Below, one piece after another: positions 26,051 to 36,793 of a stretch of DNA of 64,000 nt. Made by a program: the position numbers and the translations under genes. How positions within the stretch are numbered: position 1 is the stretch's first letter; every line of letters starts with the position of its first letter. Location: NCBI GenBank assembly GCA_013398615.1, contig VZSR01003807.1, positions 35,714,295 to 35,778,294 on the forward strand, in the 5' to 3' direction. This DNA comes from Brachypodius melanocephalos. Its lineage: Eukaryota > Chordata > Aves > Passeriformes > Pycnonotidae. The notes under the pieces are model-generated. The model searched no databases and was not told where the DNA came from. It worked only from the letters and a program-made list of their open reading frames with translations.

Positions 26051-28671
26051 ATTAATCTTAGTGGCATAAATAGACTTATAGACAGAAAAGAGTTTTTGTT
26101 GTCTTGTCATGATATTAAGCAGTTGGAGAAGGCTGGATGTTTCTTGTACAGAGAATATGAAAAGTGCAGTGTTTAGTGGACCACAGATATGTGGTCCACA
26201 AGTCAGGCATTGTCCCAAACATCTGTAGATAAATCTTTCCTGTTTTATACCTTCTGCCACACGTTCCTGCCCCTGTGCCTGCTCTGGCTCTCACTTAGCT
26301 ACCTCATGGGCACTAAAACCATGAAAGTATATCTGCCAAGAATGCAGACTGGCTGTTTCTCAAGTAAATTAAAGCCTCAACACAATGTAAATGTTTCTAA
26401 AATAAAAGGAATTGTACCATAAAAAGCTGATTTAAGTGTCCCTTTTAAAGCCTTTATTAAAGAAAATCATAGAAAACATAAATTCGGAGGCTTCTTTCTC
26501 TACAGGTACATTAGAAATGAGGAAGTAAACCTTCAGAAGGGGTTGATTTTTTTTACTGCAAATACACTTACTGCAATACGAACCTGGATAAATTAGTGAG
26601 GACAAAGGATTTCTCTGATCTTGATAAGCTGATAATAGAAGACATCTGAGCTTTCAGGGGATGCTCAGTCCCCAGTTGAATTATTGTTATTTTTTTCCAA
26701 AGCAGCCAGGGGCCTGCAAGTTTGACTCCACGTGACAGCTCAAGCACGTATTTTTAACAAAGAATAGGTATGTGTTTCACATAGAAACACACACACACAA
26801 AGACACAGAGTCTTGAAAACAGGGGAACAAAGGGGTTTGTAAGATATGGTAAATTAATTACTGTGCAATTCCAAGTTTAAAAGCAGTTGCTTAATACAGT
26901 CCAATAGATACAAATCAGGGCACAGCCCTAGAGGTTAAACCATGCATGTGTGACGATACAGTAATTTCAGCTGTGAAACATAGCCAAAATGTTCAGGTTC
27001 AGAACATTGAGAGTTTTTGAAAAGTAAATAAAGTAGGTCAGATTCTCACTAAGGAGAATGTGAAACACAAACGTCATTACTGGAGAAAACCGTCACAACT
27101 CAAGTATTCCAATATTGTCATCAAGCAATGGAGAAAGGTAGAGAAGTGATAAACTTGGATAAGCAACATAGCAACAAAGTGTTCAGGAACACTCAGAGCC
27201 AGGGAGCTGGACAAAAACATTATTGATGCCATACCATTTACATGAATATAGGCAAATATCAGAGTTTAATTTATCGGTGCTTTTAGGTAATACTTTACGA
27301 ATGCCATTTTTCACTGCTGTGTTTTATATGTCACTGAAAACTACCAATGCTCATGCATATTAAACTGTTATCTGTTGCAAAATGTTAAAATGTTAGGTTA
27401 AAAAATATACTTATTTCTGTATGTGCTAATTCTGTCTTCTAGTAAGAGTATCTCAAAGCAGCAAGAATAAGCATTCAAGATAATAGTTTTCTTTATGGAT
27501 CTTCTTCTCTTAGCAGTGCAGCAGATGAAGTAACAAGAATTCTGCCCAGCAGGTGAATTTCTATTAATTTCTGTGTCTTGGCAGTGGCTCACAGCATTGA
27601 CATTCTTTCACAAAACACTTTATTTCAAGGAATCAGCATTTTTCTAGTGACAAGTCATTTAATAAAATTCCTGACGTGGTCCAAATACAATGTCTAAACA
27701 ACAAGGATGCAGTTAGGATGGTTTAAAAGGCGTGCCAAAATGTAAGTTTATTGCCATCTGTAAAAAAATCTGCAGCACACACAAAGGATGGTGGCTCACT
27801 GGAGAAAACAAGAGGTTATTGTCTTTGCAGCCTCACGGTTTTGTTCTCAGCCTCAACCTCTCATGAGGCAGAAGGTTTCCTGCACGCTCCAGAATCACTC
27901 TTCTGAAATGGGAGCCTCATGCTTTCTGAGCTAAACAGCTTGAGCCCTGGCTGACACCAGTGCCTGCTTTCAGCCTGTCATTAGTCAGCAGACTATCAGA
28001 CCTGCCCTGTAAAAAGCACGATCACATCAAACCACGGTTTCACGCCAGTGGACACATCCAATACGCTCATGTGAAGATTGCCTTTGTTTCACATCTGCCC
28101 CAACCTGCTCTTATATTCCTCACTGCTTAGCAAATAAAGCCTCCTGCAACACAAAGTACACTCCAGGCTGATGCTCAACATATTACCTCTGTGGTGAAAA
28201 GACTTCACAGACTGTCAAATAAATTCTTCTTAAGACACCATCCTAAATTTCCATTAAGCTATAGGAAATAAAATATTTTATAACATATTTCCAAACACAT
28301 AGTCATTTGTCCTCTGAGTGCCCCAAGAATGTTTACAAACTGCTGCAGTTCTGCTTAAAAGGTCAGTTTAAGGGTTTAGGGCAATAATGGCCCAGTTTAT
28401 AGAAGTGAGGAAGAAGAGGCCACAGAAAGGTGAGGGCTGAAAATGAAGCACAATAAAAACTACAATTTCAATCAGTTTTTCTACAGGAATGAACAACATC
28501 ATCCACTCCTACTTTCCCCTGCTGCCAAGAAGGCCCTTGTTACAGCTGCAGTTTATAAGACCTATCATTTGAAGGTAGAAAATTTCCTTTCTATGGGCAA
28601 GAATGCAAACTACTCAGGTAAGTTTGGACAATAAATAAACCAGCCTGAATACTTCAGGAAAATGTTAAAAG
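26051..28671. other. No gene recognised
   Basis: Mostly unique-looking sequence. A short CA run lies at about 26790-26801. Positions 27820-28160 are less AT-rich than the surroundings and free of recognised repeats; they could be conserved non-coding DNA, but nothing in the sequence shows it. Confidence 0.5.
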
Positions 28672-28752
28672 AAAAAAAAAAAAAAAAAAAAAAAGTGTTG
28701 GAAAGAGAGGATCTTCAATTCATAAAGGGAACATGGATTTTTTTTTTTTTTT
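28672..28752. repeat. Homopolymer pair: A23 then T15
   Basis: A run of 23 A at 28672-28694 is followed 43 bp later by a run of 15 T at 28738-28752. Together they could pair as an imperfect hairpin. There is no upstream cDNA-like sequence, so the A-run is not read as the tail of a processed pseudogene. Confidence 0.85.
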
Positions 28753-29435
28753 AAGCTAATAAGAGAAATCTGAGACTTTCTGTTCCAGCTCTGTCACAGG
28801 CCCTTTTGTGACCCTGACCTGTGGTCTGAATGCATTTCTCTTGAAGTCAACACGAGTTTTATGACTGTCTTTACAAGAATCAGCATGATTTAAGAAATTT
28901 CAGCAACACTTGTTGACCTCATATCCATCATGGAACAGCACGAGGCAGACACCCATCAGTGAGGCTGTGCTCATGGCATTCAGCTGGTGCAGCCTGGCCC
29001 CTTCCCACGCAGAGATCCCAGCTGGGGATGAAAACAGCATTACCCAGTGCCATGCTGTGCCCCTGCTAGTAATCTCTCCCTCTCAGCCTATCTACACAAG
29101 AGACATCTTGACATCACGACAAAGAGACTAAATGAAAGACAGACACTTGACAACTGGACCTGGCAGCTGGCCATTCCACAGGAGTCACTGCAATAAAGAC
29201 AGTGCAAACTCACGCATAATCTAAATCATCATTGCCAAAGTTTATCTCTTTTTTCTTTCCTTCTCTAGGAATTTCCCTTTGTTACTGCGAGTGTGGGAAC
29301 ACCAAAACCACCAATATTTTACCTAACCAACAGAATTTAGATTACTACACACTTGACCTGACTGATGTTAGAGCTGAACAGCTTTCCAACCTCAACGCTG
29401 TCTGATTTAGCTTTATTTTAGGAAGGATAGGTTTC

Positions 29436-29441
<6 letters not shown>
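28753..29441. other. No gene recognised; moderately GC-richer segment
   Basis: Positions 28900-29200 are richer in G and C and include GCAATAAAGACA at about 29190. This resembles the poly(A) region of some LTRs, but no element borders could be found. No coding evidence. Confidence 0.4.

Positions 29442-29468
<27 letters not shown>
29442..29468. repeat. A27 homopolymer
   Basis: A run of 27 A. The 100 bp before it does not read as a transcript end, so it is recorded as a simple repeat only. Confidence 0.95.
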
Positions 29469-29904
29469 CACAAGTCGAAGGAAAAAAAATTAATTAAGGT
29501 CTAGTACAGCCTAGAACAAAGTTTTGAGCCTTGTCTCCATCGCTTTCACTGCTGTCCAAGCTGCTGTCCTGCAACATCCTCCTGCTAGCAGCCCAGTGGT
29601 GGACGCCATCTGTCTTCTCCTTCACCTCAGTCCTGCCGCACACTGGCTTCATCTGCCACAGCAACATCAGCCTTCTTTTCCATCAGAATTTGAGTTTAGG
29701 GGGAGTTTTTGGGTGGCCCTCAAGGTCAAAGAGGACAAAAATGGGATCTCAACCCCCAGACCCCACCAGGACCTCCAAATCCCACCCTGCAACTCCCTAA
29801 TCCCCAGGGATTTCCTCCCAATATTACCTTCCCAAACTTTTTTATAAATATTGGAGTTTGTGGTTGAAGTGTCTTGGGTGAGTTTGGGAGGGATTGGGAG
29901 GGGG

Positions 29905-30005
29905 TCAGGCAGCTCTGGATGGATTTTGGATGGTCCTGGATAGATTTTGGGAGGTTCTGGATGGATTTTGTGGGGTCCTGAATAGATTTTTGGGAGTCCC
30001 GGGGG
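29905..30005. repeat. Minisatellite, period about 21 bp, four to five units
   Basis: Units of 21-22 bp follow the pattern CTGGATGGATTTTGGGAGGT with substitutions, from about 29909 to 30003. A weaker G- and T-rich lead-in starts near 29870. Because the period is a multiple of three, the minus strand reads as a proline-rich seven-residue repeat (PPKIYPG/PxKIHPE type) in the ORF at 30023-29667. That ORF is explained by the repeat and is not called as a gene. Confidence 0.85.
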
Positions 30006-30010
30006 AAAAA

Positions 30011-32757
30011 AAGTAAAAATCAATTGGCATCAAAATGACCCTGGAATTTGCAGAAAATTAGTGCCAGAAGACATGCTATGCAGCATAAGGACCTCCAGCT
30101 TTGAGCAAGATGTCCAGCAAATGTGAAAAATATATTGCCCAATGCAATCAAATACAGCTGAATATTCATTAGACAATATCAGTGGGTATTTATCTGCCTA
30201 ATTCATTCTCCTCAAATGACACTTCTGGCTTCAACAGCATTTACATGATTGTATGATAATAAAGACCTGGGTCATGAAAACTTTACTGGAAACTAAGACA
30301 CTGAACAAAAATATATCATGTTTATGAATGTTTTCCAGGATTTCATATTTGCTCCTGCTCCAGCAATAACGATATTTTCTATTTTGCAGGCCAAATGCTA
30401 GGAAGCCTTTTTCCCCAGCTTGTTTTTAATAATACTTTTTGTACTAGAGTTGAGTTCATGACCCTCTTGGCTGGTAGGAAGGGATTGTCCTGTCAGCAGT
30501 CCTTCAGTTCCCACTCTGCCAGAGTGATGTGTGTGAGAACATGCTCTGCTCCCCTCCTGCCTGGGAACCAGAGCAGGGACAAAGAACTGGGACATCTCTC
30601 CATGTTCCTCCTGCCCTTTCCCTTCCCTCTCAAGAGGGCCTGAGACACTGTCTCCTGACACTGGGAAGGAAGAAAGGGTAGAGCTTCAGCAGCAAATAAA
30701 GGCACAGGGGACTTAAAACATTGCAAGCGCTGCTTCCAAGGTCTCTCTGACTAATGGGGCTGCCTGGCCCTTTTATGGGAAGGCAAAATGTGCCATTAGA
30801 CCAAGGCTGTGACACTGAAGGCAGAAGGCAGGCCTTCTCCTAGCCTGCATCCTCATGGTAGAAACACTCCCCTTCATCCCCTCTGAAAACCTGCTCATGG
30901 AAACCACAGGCACAGCAGCGCTTGAATCCTGTGAGTTACTCCCTTGCTCTCCATGATAGACATGGCCCTGATGACTGACAGAAAATATGACAAGAAATGG
31001 TTTTTTGAGGTAGGAATTCTTTCCAACCTCCCCCATTCAGCAGCAAGTGCCACAGACCCGGAGCCATTTGTAGCTGTCACACTGTGTCCTGCCATTATTA
31101 CAACATTAAACTTGAATTATGGAGCTGCAAAAAGGTGGTAGGTTTCTGAAAGCAGACGGATAATCTTACACTGCCATACATTTACACACTTCCCAAGACT
31201 CCAGGTAAACGCTGAAATGAAACTTGTTTGTTTGTTTCACAGCTACAGTCCTGAATTGTTTTGTGCCAAATAGCAAAGCTGCTAGGAAATCTTTTCTGAG
31301 AAATCTTCAAAAGCTTTCTAAAAAAACACAGCACTTCCCAATTGTAGAGGGTATATCTAAAAAACCAGCAAGAGCCTCTGCAAAATGAGGAGTTGAAATA
31401 AGTCTATAGTCCTTCAAGAAGCTTAATGGAAAAGAGAATTCTTCTTCTGTCCCAGAAAACAGCTTTTAAAGAGGGCTTTGTTGGTTTGGTTTGGTTTGAG
31501 TTTTTTCCCTACTTTTTGCATTATTTTGTTAAGGAATCTGGAAATAATCTTTTCGACAAAAAATAATTTTAATGTATGGATTTGAGACTGTGATTTGGGA
31601 TATCTTGTATGTCATGAATACATTTTGCTTTCACCGGATACTGACACTTGTCATTATAGAACACTTACCATTTAATAAAAAAATAATTTCAAGGTAAAAT
31701 TTGGTTCTGTTTCTAAACTTAAATTCTCCTCTGGAATTTTCACTGCCATTTGAAAAGTGTTACGCTATGTACAGCCACAAGAATTTGTAATAAGAAATAC
31801 TTTCTAAGAATTCATTAAAAAGTCATTCTCCAGGTAGAAAACCTGTCACAACTTACATTAAAGTATTATTATTGTATAACTTTACAATTTATGTATCAGA
31901 TTTTTCAGGAGAAACTCATAGATAAATAATCTATGCTTCAGAAAATGGAAGTCATCTGGCTAGGCAATGGATTAGTGATAGTAGATAATTGATCTAAGCA
32001 ATGGATTATAGATAATCATATCCACAATATTCAAAAATAATCCACAACAAAATAAAACACTGATATTTTAATGATAGGTAGTTAACACCCAGATCAAAGC
32101 TAATCAAATTTATTTGTACAAATTAATTATCTAAAAACTTTAGCAGTGAATTATCTGTAGATATGCTGTGATATTTTTGTAGTGCTTAATGACTGCATTT
32201 TAGCCAGGGGTTTATTCACAAACTGGTGAACAAGAACTCATTATTTATGACTGCCCCTCTGAATCACACAGGACAATTTGTGTTCCAGAATTGAGCAACT
32301 TATCACTCTGTAAAAAAAAAGAAGAATCCCATTTTCCTACTGTGATATGATTTGCAAAATCTCAAACTAGGTTCAGTGAACATTACAGCACCAAAATAGA
32401 AAAGGCTTTTAAAAGGAAAAAAATAGAAAAGGCTTTTATCCTGAGAGGACAGCTTTGTACAAATATTTCTATAACAAGTTACTTAGTTTTCCTGATACTC
32501 CTGTTTTCATATATACTCATAAATAAAATGTCACACCCTAAAGTTGTGCAGGCACAGGAATAAGATGCTGGGGGGCAATAAGCTTTATTGACAAGAATAT
32601 TTACAAACATTATTTGGCAACAGTTACCCCCAGCTGAGCCTTTACACACCTCCTGAACTACCACACACACACCAAGGAAGCTCATCAAAACCATTTTAGA
32701 GGCAGTTACAGCAGGAAGGAGGAGTGAGGAGAAAGGTGTGTATTATATACACACAGG
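30011..32757. other. No gene recognised; one 19-bp direct repeat
   Basis: No supported gene. Several overlapping ORFs on both strands between 30395 and 31141 reflect a locally higher GC content and fewer stops. A 19-bp direct repeat (AAAATAGAAAAGGCTTTTA) occurs at 32393-32411 and 32420-32438, 27 bp apart. Confidence 0.5.

Positions 32758-32808
<51 letters not shown>
32758..32808. repeat. A51 homopolymer
   Basis: An uninterrupted run of 51 A followed by CCACCACCACAG. It is the longest homopolymer in the window. The preceding 200 bp do not look like a transcript 3' end in plus orientation, so a retrocopy tail is not supported. Its true length in the genome is uncertain because such runs are error-prone in assemblies. 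Confidence 0.95.
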
Positions 32809-32810
<2 letters not shown>

Positions 32811-33211
32811 ACCACCACAGAAAATCCTATAAAACCACTTCAAGATGACTTTCATACTCTCTGGAAAGAAAATTATCTCTCCAGACTGCAAGTTCAACAT
32901 TTTGAAGTTCCACGGTGGTGGAAACTTAGGTCTGCAGGGAAATTCCTGGCAGAATCTTCCCATGGCAGGGAATTGTTTTTCTGACAAGAAGCAAGAAGTG
33001 ATGAAAGATGTTCTTAGGCCATGAATTAGTTTTGGTTTCCTCACTACTAGCAGATATTGAAATTAAAATAAAATGTTCCCAAGGTCTAAGAAAAAAGAAG
33101 AGGCAAAGATTTTCTGTAATAAAACTAGATATAGGAATTACATTTCTGTTTAACTCTTGTTTATCATATGCTTTCATATGCCTAAACTAACATTCACTTG
33201 TGCAAACCCAT

Positions 33212-33385
33212 GGAATCATAGAATCATTAAGGCTAGAAAAGATGTTTAAAGTCATTGAGTCCACTACTGGCACTGTCAAGTCCACCTCTAAGCAATGTGT
33301 CTAAGCACCACTGTAGTACTAACACGTAAAAAATACACTCTCTAGACAGATGAAGAAAACCACTATTCTAAGTCTCAAGATCTTT
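33212..33385 (-). mobile_element. CR1 LINE 3' end fragment
   Basis: The plus strand begins with GGAATCATAGAATCATTAAG, the reverse complement of a CR1 3' terminus, followed by GCTAGAAAAGATG...GAGTCCAC and CTAAGCACCACTGTAGTACT, which match the antisense of the CR1 3' region with decay. The right border is approximate. It is a short, strongly 5'-truncated copy with no coding part. Confidence 0.85.
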
Positions 33386-33680
33386 GCAGAAGTTGCAGCT
33401 CCATTTCAAAAATCCTTGTCTCCAAACCTTCTTCTCCAAACTATTCAAACTTTATCTGAATCTATGGTGAAAAGACAGCAAGGCATTAATTAAGATTCCA
33501 ACAATAAACAGATTACTTCAAGGAATACGTCCTTTAAATCAGTAACTAATATGATCTCCCAGCACTCATGACTACACAAAGCCAGCAGCTGCTTGGGGCA
33601 TGGAGAAGAAAGGAGAGAATGGAAGCCCACAAGGAATTTCCTTCCTTTATGGCTCTAGGATCACTAGATCATCACTGGGT
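33386..33680. other. Spacer between two CR1 fragments
   Basis: Nothing recognised. Both flanking CR1 tails point the same way but appear to be of different subfamilies, so they look like separate insertions. Confidence 0.5.
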
Positions 33681-33835
33681 AATCGAGAAATTCAGGCTGG
33701 AAGGGACTGCAAGGGGTCTCTAATCCAGGTCAAAGCTGGATCGCTGATCTTGACAGACCATAAAACAGCTCAAGCTGGGACAGTTTTGACACCCTCATGT
33801 ACTGCTGTCCCTAAGAAATTGCCTGGTAGATCATA
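33681..33835 (-). mobile_element. Old CR1 LINE 3' fragment
   Basis: The plus strand AATCGAGAAATTCAGGCTGG, AAGGGACTGCAAGGGGTCTC, TAATCCAGGTCAAAGCTGG resembles the antisense CR1 3' end of another subfamily (AATTCAGGTTGGAAGGGACC type). Similarity fades after about 33750, so the upper border is approximate. It is heavily decayed. Confidence 0.7.
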
Positions 33836-35594
33836 ACCCATCCTGTCAGACTCTGACCTATCAGTCTGACCATGATGACCCATGACTTTGTGGACAGCTG
33901 AATAGGTCAGACACATCTGTGGATTTCAGGGAGTGACAAAAGCAATAACACTACTTCTTTTAAAACTCTCCACAGGTCTATCACTCTGCATTCTCCTTGT
34001 TTAAGACAGAAGACAGACACTAGCTACCCCAGACCCACCCTTCTTCTCCATGCCTGGGGTTCTGTATAAAGGCAGTTTTGTACTGCAGTGCTGAGACTAT
34101 TTATAAATTAAGGGATGTTGCACAGTTAGGTGCCAACTCTGCACCGAGATTAGAATTGTAGTCTTCTGAGACAAAACCAAGGCACTACCCCTCATGGAAT
34201 TCTTTATGCAAGTAACCATATCCAACCATGTATACTCAAGCAATACATAGGACAAAGAAAGTGCAAGCAAAATGAATCCACAAAACTGTACACTGATCAT
34301 CCTGTGTCACTTGCTGACAGAAGAATAGATAAGACACTGGAAAATGTCATTAATTCAGCTTGCAATATTGAAGAAGAATTCATATAATCAAAGAAGACTG
34401 GAACATGCATTAACACCACACCATCATTTTTATATTTTATTTGAAGAACAAAATCTTACCTGACAATTTACACTTGGCCTTTTGTCACTCTTTTTATGCA
34501 TCCTCAATGTCTTCTGAATTACGAACTGTATTTCTCAACAGAAAATTGTATTTATCTTTCTCCCTTTGAAATGCTGTCACTGCTTTAAAACTGAGAACTA
34601 CTGGAAAATATCAGCACACTCACTTAGAAAAGGCTGATGGTCTTCCAGGTGAGAGCATCAAATAAGGCATTCATGGATTTCAAACAACATAAGCAATTAT
34701 GCTTTTGTTTTCTAGTTTAGTTTCTGCTGCTTTCTCTATTCCTTGTAAAAAATTGATATTTTTCTCTAGTGAACCAAATATTGTCTGGCTGTCTCTGACA
34801 TTTTTATCCTTTTTGGAGAGACTTTCCCACCTGATAAAAACTTCACATAAAATTGAAGGGGGAGTTTATAGACAGCATCTGCAGTATGAAAGCCCCCAAA
34901 ATACAGTGTGGAAATAGGGAGCAGGAAGACAAAAACACAAAGATAAAAGGGGTGAGGGTTTTTCTGTTTTCTGTAAATATATAACAACTCTTTCAGAGCA
35001 CCCCAACAACTGACAGAGCTCACAGATCTCACCTACAAAGGACGTCTGTCTTATATTTCTTATGTAGGGGGCGAATGATCTGTCAGATTATGCATACTCT
35101 CAAATTTTGGGTAGAATTGGTCGGGGTCATATAAGAGAAGAATAACACTAACTTGCAGCGCTAGCTTATGATTTAGGACAAGGGGAATGATTTTTTTTTC
35201 TCCATTGCAAACTTGACTGTACGATCTTCAGTAAGTTGCCTCACCTTCCTGTGCTTCCATTTCTCATCTGTAAAGTCAGGACAATAGCATTTTCCAGGTA
35301 TACTGTGAGGAAAAAAATACATTAAAGACTGGAAGATTGCCCCGGTAGTACAGTGGTTGGAGCATAAAGGAGCCAAAATAGAGTTTTGCTATTGAAGGTT
35401 GTCATTAAAATACTGAGTAGTGCTCCTTATTAGAGCTGGCTGGAACACTTCCCATCAAATACATACCGATTTCATCATTCAGCTTTCATCAGAGCCAAAA
35501 GCTTTTTTAAAAATCTCAGTTTTGACAATGTTTTTGAAGGAAAGCTTTCTTTGATGCGGGCTGGACACCTCAGTTATTTCCAGAGATAGGGGTC
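33836..35594. other. No gene recognised
   Basis: AT-rich sequence with short ORFs on both strands. A 30-bp segment at 35339-35368 resembles the head of the tRNA-type SINE, but it lacks a B box and a tail and is therefore listed only as rejected. Confidence 0.5.
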
Positions 35595-36215
35595 ATGCTT
35601 TTCAAAGCATCTAAGAGGTTTATCTTTGACCCTATGAAGAAGAAAAGGTTGAAACCTAAAAGGCTACTATGCTACACAATCACCATTGTCCAGCCAGTCC
35701 TGCCACTCCTGACTCAGAACACACTGGGGAGAAGAACTCCTGTGCAAAGCAAAGAAAGTGCCTCTTCCAAAAAGGCCATGGAAATGAAACTGTTGGGCAG
35801 GGTTTTCAGCAACTGCCAGCTAATCCATTCAGAGTCAGCCAAAGTGCTTGGTCTGACCTACCAACTTTGGCATAAGTATGAGCTGCAGCCTGATTATTCA
35901 AACGATGATTATTTAAACCTGCATTTGCAGGCCCATGCAGTCGCCTTCCATCTACATTTTTTCCGTTTCTTTTTCACCCCAGTCCCACATCAAGGATATA
36001 CAATTCCACTTACACAACACTGGGGCAGTTTGATCCAGGGGAAGTTCTGCAACTTTTTTTTGTTTCAGCTCTTGCCTGCACACTTTGAAGTGTCCTTCAT
36101 GCCCAACAGCTCAACAGTTCAAGCAATGCCATTGCATTCAAGCAATGTCTCTGCAAATTTTTCCTTTTTTGTTGTTGTTTTGTTTTTGTTTTTGTTTTTG
36201 TTTTTAAGGAACTAG
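35595..36215 (+). other. 206-codon open reading frame of unknown status
   Basis: This is the longest open frame outside recognised transposable elements. The first third is basic (MKKKRLKPKRLL context); the last third is hydrophobic because of the T/G-rich simple repeat at 36171-36206, which encodes a phenylalanine- and leucine-rich end. No domain, signal or family was recognised. A length of 206 codons without a stop is uncommon by chance in AT-rich DNA but not impossible in 64 kb. There is no clear splice or promoter context except the CpG patch at 36471, which lies downstream. I treat it as probably non-coding. Confidence 0.2.
36171..36206. repeat. (GTTTTT)n simple repeat
   Basis: GTT-type and then GTTTTT-type units in tandem, ending before AAGG. 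Low complexity. Confidence 0.95.
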
Positions 36216-36470
36216 CACTAATTTAAGTGTAACCTGATTTAGAGTACATCTATACTGGCACCAGCTGCATCAGGGAGCATTATGGATGGATGCGATGGTT
36301 TCATTGTCTAACCTAATGTACAACAGGCATTACTGTAGAATTTAGAAAAAAGAAAAATAATTTAAAAGAAATTTTTAAAAATCCCCAGAAAAACATCTCA
36401 TGACCTTCCTACTCCCTACAAATGCCTTCAGGTTTTCTATCTATCTGCCTCCTGCTTGGAGTGAGACAGG

Positions 36471-36793
36471 CGAAAACCCCTCAGTGCAGCAGCGGGGGAA
36501 GGAGCGCGAGTGCGGGACCGAAGGGTTCAGGCTCCACCTAGTGGGAACAGGCTCCCTTCCCCTGGAAAATCCGCTCCTGGGTGGGCAGACTGCGCTCCCA
36601 CACGCGGCTGAGGGCTGACAATCACCCGCAGAAAGGACAGCTGGAAGGACAGATCCTGTATAGAAGCTGTGTTCCTCCCGAGCAGACCGGGTGACACAGC
36701 CCCTGCACTCAGCATCCCGGTGATGCTCAGCATTCCTGTGCTTTTCCTGCATCCGACTGATGAGCCGGTCCCTCACCATATTGGGCCAGTGCG
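36471..36793. promoter_or_regulatory. CpG-dense patch, possible small CpG island
   Basis: Counting by eye gives about 17 CpG dinucleotides in 323 bp, against almost none in the kilobases around it. Base composition is visibly GC-rich. This is near the usual limits for a CpG island. It could mark a promoter of an unannotated transcript or a distal element, or be a fragment of a GC-rich retroelement. No TATA box or transcript start is evident. Overlapping ORFs on both strands here (for example minus 36812-36441) follow from the lack of stops in GC-rich DNA. Confidence 0.4.

Noticed and set aside
28672..29468. A-runs as tails of processed pseudogenes
   Set aside because: No cDNA-like sequence, target duplication or polyadenylation signal at the right distance precedes either run.
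29524..30023. Overlapping ORFs, including a proline-rich minus-strand ORF
   Set aside because: The minus ORF follows the 21-bp minisatellite and the plus ORFs overlap each other in two frames; none has a domain or splice context.
30395..31141. Cluster of overlapping ORFs on both strands
   Set aside because: Open frames occur in several registers at once, which reflects a locally higher GC content and not a gene.
32706..33044. Minus-strand ORF with a poly-phenylalanine run
   Set aside because: The run is the A51 homopolymer read backwards.
35339..35368. tRNA- or SINE-head-like segment (GGTAGTACAGTGGTTGGAGC)
   Set aside because: It resembles the A-box half of the SINE at 58631 but has no B box, no tRNA end and no CR1 tail. 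Thirty bases of partial similarity are not enough.
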